Origin: an uncultured Granulosicoccaceae bacterium
GTDB lineage: Bacteria > Pseudomonadota > Gammaproteobacteria > Granulosicoccales > Granulosicoccaceae
DNA length: 64,000 nucleotides
NCBI GenBank assembly: GCA_937922675.1
Contig: CALAJN010000014.1
Span: 124,001 to 188,000, forward strand
Reading direction: 5' to 3'
The stretch's first letter is position 1, and every line of letters starts with the position of its first letter. A program made the translations under genes and the position numbers. Positions 57,761-64,000 of the stretch are shown in pieces. Below the pieces are notes generated by a model that saw only the letters and a program-made list of their open reading frames with translations, had not been told where the DNA came from and searched no databases.

Positions 57761-58552
57761 TTAATCCTCGATGAAGTAGATACCCAGCCCCACACGATGA
57801 GAATCCTGGTTTGAATTACTCGGATACTTGTTGACATCCAGATCGTGGGGTGAGAGTTCCTTGTCCAGCTCACGCAACAAGACAAGCGCGCGCTCAGCTG
57901 ACACTTTTCTGAATATTTCACGCCCTTCAGTGCTCACTTTGTCATAGGCAACGCTCAATTGAAGACGTCGGGGTAGTTCGCCGGACAAATTGTGGTCAAG
58001 AGTGTTCAACAAGTCAGCCGAGCTTGTCGCAAACATATCGAGCAAGGCTTCTTCGCTCTGGTGTGGCACATACCCACGTTGAAGCAATTTCACCCGGTCG
58101 CCCTCGCAGGCAACGGTACCCACGCGTACCAGCTCATCAAGCAATGCGCGCGCTGGGACATCCCCGCCATGTCGTTTGACCAGCTTGTTGAAGCTATCTT
58201 CAGCGTCTCCGTAGCGCAGAACCCGAGGTTGCCCCTTGCTGGTCATGAACTCACTGTCCTGCAGCCAGCCGGTTACTACACGTACCGCTCGATTGTGTTT
58301 CGACACGCCTGTGTCAATGCTGGTTGCAAGCTCCTGCAGTCGTTTGACTTCCTTGCGATTGATACCTGTGACGATGGCAATCCGGGAGATAGTCGGTGGT
58401 TTCCCGTCAATACTGAAGTGCCGTGCAGCTTGGTCAACATAGACCTGGCGGGCCCAGCCAGAGAAATCAGCATGAGAAATACCGTGTCGCAACAGCAGTC
58501 GCACAAGTGGTGCGAGCATGAACATCACGGCTTTTTGCAGAGCGTCCTGCAT
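57761..58552 (-). CDS. DUF6502 family protein with putative helix-turn-helix
   Basis: 263 residues from ATG 58552. No signal peptide. The N-terminal third resembles DUF6502: LAPLVRLLLRHGISHADFSGWARQVYV, then TISRIAIVTGINRKEVKRLQ (about 54-73), which has the spacing and composition of a helix-turn-helix of the LacI/AsnC kind. The remainder is mostly helical, with no enzymatic motif. A perfect 18-bp palindrome lies 27 bp before its start, as expected for an autoregulator. DNA binding is inference from sequence pattern; the family has no settled function that I know. Confidence 0.75.
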   Translation of the reverse strand: MQDALQKAVMFMLAPLVRLLLRHGISHADFSGWARQVYVDQAARHFSIDGKPPTISRIAIVTGINRKEVKRLQELATSIDTGVSKHNRAVRVVTGWLQDSEFMTSKGQPRVLRYGDAEDSFNKLVKRHGGDVPARALLDELVRVGTVACEGDRVKLLQRGYVPHQSEEALLDMFATSSADLLNTLDHNLSGELPRRLQLSVAYDKVSTEGREIFRKVSAERALVLLRELDKELSPHDLDVNKYPSNSNQDSHRVGLGIYFIED

Positions 58553-58578
58553 GGCCAGAAACACAACTGAAATCTAGA

Positions 58579-58596
58579 ATGGGATTATTATCCCAT
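58579..58596. promoter_or_regulatory. Perfect 18-bp palindrome upstream of the DUF6502 gene, likely operator
   Basis: ATGGGAT-TATT-ATCCCAT, 7-bp perfect arms with a 4-base AT spacer. On the minus strand the sequence GATAAT inside it can act as a -10, but no good -35 lies 17 bp upstream, so an activator or repressor bound here would control the promoter. It is in the 135-bp gap between the PEP-synthase-like gene and the DUF6502 gene. Confidence 0.7.
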
Positions 58597-58687
58597 GTCG
58601 TTGCTGGGCTGTGTGATGGTTTGTCCGCAAAAACGATCTGTGCGCCGAAGCCAGTCTTATGTGTGAGTCGTGACGTGAGGTGAAGCG

Positions 58688-61324
58688 TCAGGCGGGCTTT
58701 CGATAGACCGACAGGTTGCGTCCCCGGTCAGTGGTTCGTCTACCCGGTCGTGCTATGCCATCCGAGCCCATCCTGACCTCGCTTCGTCTGTCGCCGTCCG
58801 GGTTTTTCATGCTTCGACGTTCCATCGTGGTGTAGCGGAAGCGTTTCGAGTCAGTCTGAAACGACATGCCGTACTCGCGCTGATGCAGTTCACGTTGAGA
58901 GCTCAGCCTTGCCGCTTTGTTTTTTGCATCTTCAATGGCCGAGTCAGACTCTCGCTGGTCGACCTTAAGGGTCATGCTGCCGTCTGCATGCACACAGATG
59001 ATGTCCCCGGTTGTGATAGTTGCACAGGCACCTTTGACTCCCACCACTGTGGGTACACCGAGCTCACGTGCTATACCAGAACCGCGGCTTAGCCATCCTC
59101 CGGCCTCTGCAACAATGCCGCGAGCTCTGTGCATCAGCGGGTACAAGTGTGAGTCGATCATTCCTGTTACAAGAATCTCTCCCTCCTCGAACTCGCTGAT
59201 ATCTGAGGCGTTCAGGATGATCCGTACGCGACCAGTAATTGAACCTGTGCCTGCGATGCGCGTGCCAATCAAGTTGGACGTACCGATTGGGCTGCAAGCG
59301 TATGTGCCTGATGTGAACTCCATTCGTTCCAGATCGTCGAGTGACAGAGTCTCTGGTGTGTACACCTCAGACCACAGGAGGCTGTTCGCCATGCGCGTTT
59401 CGGTGACAACCAACAACTCGTTACGAGTATGTTGATCGTGTAGGTCGAGGATTTCATCGAGTTTCAGTTGAAAGATACGTCCACCGAGACCTGAGTTCTG
59501 ATCTATGGACAGGAGCAGACGGCGGATTTGGGCCAGTTCGATGAAACCATAGTGAGCGGCATCTTCATGGAGCGCGTGGAACTCTTGTGCGCGAGCAATT
59601 AGCCCAGCCAACGCCTCATCAGCGGCACAGGGGTCAGTGGCAGTCTTGACCGGTAGATCGCTGCGTCCCAGGCTTTCGATATAGTCCTGGAGCAGCTGTT
59701 CATCTTCGCTGAAACGAGGGCTTGACAGCTCGAAGTCAAGCGGTGCGCGATGCCCGAATATCATCAAGAATTCTTCAAGGGCGGCACCGCTGACATCACT
59801 ATTTTGCAAAAGCTGCCTGGCGTGTGCCTTGGTGCCTGTTGCCTCGTTATCCAGTACATCTGCCGGATTGATACCGGCGTTGAGTAGCTTGTCTCTGGCG
59901 GTTGATCGAAATAAGTCAGCGAGAATGCGTATTTTCTCAACTTCAAGCCATGTTCGAGTGACGAAACGATCTACCCAGGCCTGAAGGAGCAACAAGGCTT
60001 CATGACGAGACAAACTGTCAACGTTGATCGCATTACGCTCGATCATTTCAGTACGGAAAACTGGCAAAAAACCATCGGTATAGGCACTTGCCAGCGCATC
60101 AGCGTCGCGCGACATGCGAAATCGTGCCAAAGCTCCCGGCGCTTTTACAACACGCCGATCGTGTTCTTGCTGGTTGATGTAGGCCCGCCCAAATACACAC
60201 GTGAAGTAGGGTGGTGATTCTGCGTGAACGCTGTAGGGTACGTCGAGCTGCTGACTTGCAAGGTCTGTAGCACCACCAACACCCCAAAGGCGGTGCATTA
60301 GGTCAGCACTCAAAGGCGATGGGTTTGGTAACCGATCCGACAGCTCGGAGCGAGATAGTAGATTCGAATCAGCAAGGCTTTGCGAGCGATTGCGTATCCG
60401 TCGTCGTCGTCCGTTGAGTTCACCGAGTATGCGAGCCCGCTCCCTTTCGACACTCGCAACGACACTACTACCCGTGGTGATGGAGTGAGTGATATCGCGC
60501 ACCTTTAGCAGGTAAAAACGCCCCTTGAACCAGGTCCACTCGATGTTCTGCGGTACACCAAATCGCGCTTCCAGTCTTCGCCCAATATCGAGCAGCGAGA
60601 TCATATCGACGGGTACGTCTGATGCGTCAGTATCGTGGTGTACTGCGCCTGATACCTTGCCAACCGAGATCGAGCGTGGAGTGGTCTGTCCTTTGACCAG
60701 GCCGTCACTGGAGCCATCGATCATTTCAACGAGCATGGCGCCACTGGTAGTTGGATGCTCGGTACACAAGACTCCTGCGTATTCAGCATCTAGGGTCGTT
60801 TGAACCACAATGTCACCAGTGTCTTCAGTGAGGTTATCTGCCTCGATGCATAAGTTGTTGCCTTGTCCGGTGTTCCGCACAGTTTCAAGTGACGCGCAGA
60901 TCGATGCCACCGCGTCAAACAGACCTTCACGATCGACGTCGATATGGTATTCGGACATTGCAGCGGTGTTTGTGTTGTTGCCGCTGATGTCAGCACTCAA
61001 GCTACGTACTGTGACGGTTTTTGAGTTCAGGGTCTGCCACAAGGTGTCCACCTGCGTGCTGATGTCCAATGCACTGTGCGCGAAGCTGTTGTCGTTACGG
61101 TGCCAACTATCCCTGACCCAGACTCCCGCCATCTTGTGGCTGATAACAAAACCTGGTACGACGTCAAATCCTGCCTCAATCAAACCTCCTAATCGAGCAG
61201 CGTCTGTTCCAACCATGCCAGGCGACTGGTGTGCATCCTTCAGTGACACGATGCCGGTGTCTGACCGGTCGGGTTCTCTACCGGCGCCGAGTCGGCGACG
61301 TTTTGGCTCTGGACATGACCTCAT
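58688..61324 (-). CDS. PEP-synthase/rifampin-phosphotransferase-like protein with lost catalytic His
   Basis: 878 residues with the three-part PEP-utilising architecture. N-terminal ATP-grasp-like domain (about 30-290): DAARLGGLIEAGFDVVPGFV, VTVRSLSADI, GDIVVQTTLDAEYAGVLCTE and IEWTWFKGRFYLLKVRDIT; middle domain with FGHRAPLDFELSSPRFSED (about 533-550), typical of rifampin phosphotransferase-like members; C-terminal swivelling domain (about 700-795). The phospho-carrier motif, normally LSHGA or similar, reads LSRGSG with Arg747 in place of the catalytic His, and the usual GGKGANL Lys loop reads GTDAARL. So phosphotransfer looks impossible. A basic tail of about 80 residues (803-878) is unusual. 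Overlaps the upstream hybrid kinase by 4 bp. Confidence 0.85.
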   Translation of the reverse strand: MRSCPEPKRRRLGAGREPDRSDTGIVSLKDAHQSPGMVGTDAARLGGLIEAGFDVVPGFVISHKMAGVWVRDSWHRNDNSFAHSALDISTQVDTLWQTLNSKTVTVRSLSADISGNNTNTAAMSEYHIDVDREGLFDAVASICASLETVRNTGQGNNLCIEADNLTEDTGDIVVQTTLDAEYAGVLCTEHPTTSGAMLVEMIDGSSDGLVKGQTTPRSISVGKVSGAVHHDTDASDVPVDMISLLDIGRRLEARFGVPQNIEWTWFKGRFYLLKVRDITHSITTGSSVVASVERERARILGELNGRRRRIRNRSQSLADSNLLSRSELSDRLPNPSPLSADLMHRLWGVGGATDLASQQLDVPYSVHAESPPYFTCVFGRAYINQQEHDRRVVKAPGALARFRMSRDADALASAYTDGFLPVFRTEMIERNAINVDSLSRHEALLLLQAWVDRFVTRTWLEVEKIRILADLFRSTARDKLLNAGINPADVLDNEATGTKAHARQLLQNSDVSGAALEEFLMIFGHRAPLDFELSSPRFSEDEQLLQDYIESLGRSDLPVKTATDPCAADEALAGLIARAQEFHALHEDAAHYGFIELAQIRRLLLSIDQNSGLGGRIFQLKLDEILDLHDQHTRNELLVVTETRMANSLLWSEVYTPETLSLDDLERMEFTSGTYACSPIGTSNLIGTRIAGTGSITGRVRIILNASDISEFEEGEILVTGMIDSHLYPLMHRARGIVAEAGGWLSRGSGIARELGVPTVVGVKGACATITTGDIICVHADGSMTLKVDQRESDSAIEDAKNKAARLSSQRELHQREYGMSFQTDSKRFRYTTMERRSMKNPDGDRRSEVRMGSDGIARPGRRTTDRGRNLSVYRKPA

Positions 61325-63645
61325 GAGAATCCACCGGCCAGCGCCATCTGCCGTCCCTGATCCTCATCCCTGCGCTTGCAAAGCCAATAAGCGATCTTTT
61401 CTTCGAAAATGATTGGATCGAACGGTTTGGTAAGGTAGTCATCCATGCCTGCGTCGAGACACCGTTCGGCATCGCCATTCATTGCGTTCGCGGTGAGCGC
61501 TATGACAGGAGTGCGTGTGGTGTGCGACTCGGCTTCTCGCCTGCGCAACTCAGCGGTTGCTGCATATCCGTCGAACACCGGCATCTGACAATCCATCAAT
61601 ACAAGAGAGATCCCACCGTGGGCGATACGATCCAGCCCTTCTTGACCATTGCTTGTGATCTCGGCATTGAAGCCAAGCTGTTCGAGTACACCGAGCGCCA
61701 CTTGTTGATTGACTGGATTGTCCTCGACTATGAGTACAGTCTCATTGGCAAAGCGTGCGCTACCTTTGCAAAGCCTGGTGACGTGGCTGCCCTGCTGTTG
61801 GTGTGTTGCAAGGTCTGTACTCCAAAACAACCTGGTCAAGGCCCTGCGACCTACAGGATGATGGAGACTCAATTTGAGTCGTGATTCTGAGTGAGACTCA
61901 TGCATGGCAGACTCTGAAGTGAGTTGGGTTAACGCCACGAGAGTAATATTGTCGAACGCCGGGTCCGACTCAAGGCAGCGAGCAAGAACGTCCCGCGGAG
62001 TGTCACCAGCTTCATCGCCAATGATAAGTATGCCCGGCTTGTTTTCATTCGCGACCGATTCGCGGAGTGCTGCTAGTAGCTGCTGGCTGTCTTGATAACC
62101 TTTCGCTTCAATATCAAGTTCACGTAGGCCACGTATAACAGTGGCAATAGAGCGCTCTGAGCTATCCACCACATAGGCTAATCCAGGCGTCATGCCGTCA
62201 ACCGCCGTGCGTGCCCGCTCTGCAAGTGAGCGGCCCGACGAGGGCAGCTCAAGTTCAAACCAGAAAGAACTGCCCTTGCCATAACCTGAATCTACCCCGA
62301 TGCTGCCATTCATCCCCTCGGCCAGTTGACGACTGATGGCAAGACCGAGGCCGGTGCCACCGTGCAGCCGCGTAGTGGAGCCATCTGCTTGCTTGAAGGA
62401 CTCGAATATGGACGCTTGTGCCTTCCTCGAGATGCCAATGCCGGTATCAGTTACAGTGAATCGAATGCGGTCGTGTGTCGCGGGAGTCATGACGTTTCGA
62501 GTCTGCTCTACCGCGATTGAAACGCAACCAGCTGATGTGAATTTGATCGCGTTTGCTGTCAAGTTGGTCAGAATTTGACGGATGCGTGTCGGGTCACCCG
62601 TGACGCTCTCGCGTAATGAGTCTTCTATTTCATATTCGATCTCAAGGCCTTTTCCATAAGCCTCAGGTGCCATGAGTTCAAGCGTCTCCTCCACGAGAGT
62701 TTCAAGGTCAAAACTAATCGCTTCAAACTCAAGTTTTCCGGCTTCGACCTTGGAAAAATCAAGGATGTCATTGATTAAGTCGAGCAAATTCTGTCCAGAT
62801 GATGTGGCAATACGAACCTGTCCAGCCTGGGTGTGAGTCAATGGGCTTTCGCTAAGGAGATTGAGCATGCCGAGGACCCCATTCATTGGGGTTCGCAACT
62901 CGTGACTCATGTTGGCCAACAACTCGCCCTTGGCACGTGAGGCTTCTTCGAGTTCCAGCTCATTTAGTCGACGAAGCTCGAGTACGTGTCCGAGTTCGTT
63001 GACTGAGTGAGCAAGATTGGACAGCTCGCAACAATTGCTGGTTGCAAGTGGTGCTACATCTTCGCCTGCGTGGAGCGATTTCAGTTGTCTGTCAATCGTT
63101 CTGATAGGTCTACCCACAAGCGCATTGACCAGTGAAATAACAAGCAATGCCAGCAGGACCGATAGTCCAGCAGCATAGAAGTAGATCCGTTGACCCAGAG
63201 CCTTGAGCCTGGCGTTCTGGCGAGTGACGTTCCAGGAGACTTCAAATTGGCCATGGGCTTTGCCGTCCAACACCACGTCGCGCGAGATATCAATCATCTC
63301 TATTGGGGTGCTGTGCTCTTCGGGTGCGGCGGCGTTCCATGCCGCCAACAGCTTGCCTGGATCGGTGTAGATCCTGACGGTCTCAACATCGGGGTCGGAT
63401 TCAACCAGTGATGCAATGGTTGTGGTCAGTCCTGTTCGATCCTCACTCAGTATGGCGTCGAGTGATGTCGCCGCGAGTACTTCGACCAGCGTGTCGGTTT
63501 GTGTCCGAAAATTGCGCTCAAAGGCGTTAGCTTCAATTCGACGCACAAATTCGCCGGCACTGAAGCCGAACAACAGTATTGCTCCCCCTGTGAAGAGGAT
63601 GATCTGTTGGCGCAGCGACCAGGTGCTGAATGCCTGAGTCAACAA
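61321..63645 (-). CDS. BarA-like hybrid sensor histidine kinase
   Basis: 774 residues. Two membrane helices (about 13-30, 153-175) bound a small periplasmic sensor (about 31-152), followed by HAMP-like (176-225), HisKA with ANMSHELRTPMNGVLGML (phospho-His 248), HATPase (N-box NLTANAIKF about 361-369, DTGIGI, GGTGLGLAISRQL), a degenerate receiver-like region (about 488-610) and a C-terminal receiver VLIVEDNPVNQQVA with phospho-Asp685 in LVLMDCQMPVFDGYAA and Lys740 in DDYLTKPF. There is no Hpt domain, so relay to another protein is expected. The start TTG 63645 is the first in frame. Translationally coupled to the PEP-synthase-like gene (ATGA overlap). Confidence 0.92.
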   Translation of the reverse strand: MLTQAFSTWSLRQQIILFTGGAILLFGFSAGEFVRRIEANAFERNFRTQTDTLVEVLAATSLDAILSEDRTGLTTTIASLVESDPDVETVRIYTDPGKLLAAWNAAAPEEHSTPIEMIDISRDVVLDGKAHGQFEVSWNVTRQNARLKALGQRIYFYAAGLSVLLALLVISLVNALVGRPIRTIDRQLKSLHAGEDVAPLATSNCCELSNLAHSVNELGHVLELRRLNELELEEASRAKGELLANMSHELRTPMNGVLGMLNLLSESPLTHTQAGQVRIATSSGQNLLDLINDILDFSKVEAGKLEFEAISFDLETLVEETLELMAPEAYGKGLEIEYEIEDSLRESVTGDPTRIRQILTNLTANAIKFTSAGCVSIAVEQTRNVMTPATHDRIRFTVTDTGIGISRKAQASIFESFKQADGSTTRLHGGTGLGLAISRQLAEGMNGSIGVDSGYGKGSSFWFELELPSSGRSLAERARTAVDGMTPGLAYVVDSSERSIATVIRGLRELDIEAKGYQDSQQLLAALRESVANENKPGILIIGDEAGDTPRDVLARCLESDPAFDNITLVALTQLTSESAMHESHSESRLKLSLHHPVGRRALTRLFWSTDLATHQQQGSHVTRLCKGSARFANETVLIVEDNPVNQQVALGVLEQLGFNAEITSNGQEGLDRIAHGGISLVLMDCQMPVFDGYAATAELRRREAESHTTRTPVIALTANAMNGDAERCLDAGMDDYLTKPFDPIIFEEKIAYWLCKRRDEDQGRQMALAGGFS

Positions 63646-64000
63646 AGTAGTGAGTCCGCAATATTATGGCAACAGGCCGAGCTACCGAGCTGCCACGCTC
63701 AGTATCTGCCCTGCGGGCAACAACACCGTTTCACTTGAGTGTTTGCTTGGCCTGGCGCGCCCGTGCAGTGCAGCTTCGAGATTGGGGGGAGCATAGATAT
63801 TGACAATGTCCGAGTGCAGCATTGCTGGTTCCATAAGACGCCTGACAAGAAAAACGGCCCGTGGGCTTGATGCTGAAGGCGCAGGTTGTGGCATTCTGTG
63901 GAAACGTGAATTGGTACGGTCATCGTGTGCTGTTCATGCACCAATTCGAGATAAAGCCGCCGATTGGCTCGCCGCTATACGTAGGATGCAGGAGGCAACG
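63646..64000. other. Window end: upstream region of the hybrid kinase, no confident gene
   Basis: 355 bp. It must hold the kinase promoter on the minus strand; CATAAT at 63663-63668 (minus) could be a -10 but I see no matching -35. Two plus-strand frames stay open to the edge (from ATG 63806, and from about ATG 63867 or 63936) with no recognisable family, so a plus-strand gene may begin here. Confidence 0.5.

Noticed and set aside
63806-64000. Open plus-strand frame reaching the window edge
   Set aside because: Only about 65 codons, no ribosome site and no family match; may be the start of a gene outside the window, but not callable from here.

Overview
The window looks like the chromosomal replication-origin region of a free-living gammaproteobacterium of about 57% GC. 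The evidence is the order mnmE-yidC-yidD-rnpA-rpmH / dnaA-dnaN-recF-gyrB, and the gammaproteobacterial blocks lptM-lysA-dapF-DUF484-xerC, hslVU-DUF971-ubiE-ubiJ-ubiB and hemC-hemD. Two complete TRAP uptake systems with Tat-exported binding proteins and a zinc-uptake operon suggest a marine or oligotrophic lifestyle, perhaps near Granulosicoccus or Chromatiales. That placement is inference from gene content only. I see no CRISPR array, insertion sequence, rRNA or tRNA gene.

Left arm (1-15805, accessory transport). A TRAP transporter (dctP-dctQ-dctM, minus strand) is followed by a truncated amidase gene, and a second amidase gene diverges from it, so the locus looks like amide or organic-acid uptake plus hydrolysis. 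Next come a Zrg-type zinc-uptake operon (His-rich exported protein, DUF2796 protein, ABC ATPase, FtsX-like permease, DUF3299 protein), a small BON-domain protein bracketed by an 18-bp direct repeat, a lone SDR dehydrogenase, and a second TRAP system. The second system has an unusually long 700-residue DctM and an intrinsic terminator/attenuator between dctP and dctQM.

Origin core (15832-26840). Ribosome/RNA/membrane-insertion genes run leftward from the rpmH promoter, and dnaA-dnaN-recF-gyrB run rightward. The dnaA-dnaN spacer has a perfect DnaA box, a one-mismatch box, four GATC sites and an AT-rich stretch, and is the best oriC candidate. rnpA has no usual start codon after rpmH and must start inside it.

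Right arm (26934-56325, mostly housekeeping). It carries an M3 oligopeptidase, ubiD, a GAF-EAL-like protein with an altered metal motif, hemD/hemC, argH, a serine esterase, lptM-lysA-dapF-DUF484-xerC, a large PilZ-domain protein, hslVU, DUF971, ubiE-ubiJ-ubiB, a DMT exporter, glgX, a small orphan protein, OsmC-like protein, beta-carbonic anhydrase with an SLC13-type transporter, and a UvrD helicase.

Right end (56359-64000). This is the most unusual part. A BarA-like hybrid histidine kinase overlaps by 4 bp a PEP-synthase/rifampin-phosphotransferase-like protein whose phospho-carrier His is Arg and whose ATP-site Lys motif is altered, so it is probably a pseudoenzyme. Downstream, a perfect 18-bp palindrome precedes a putative helix-turn-helix DUF6502 protein, a DUF4397-like lipoprotein and a flavodoxin-fold protein, which form a compact second unit.
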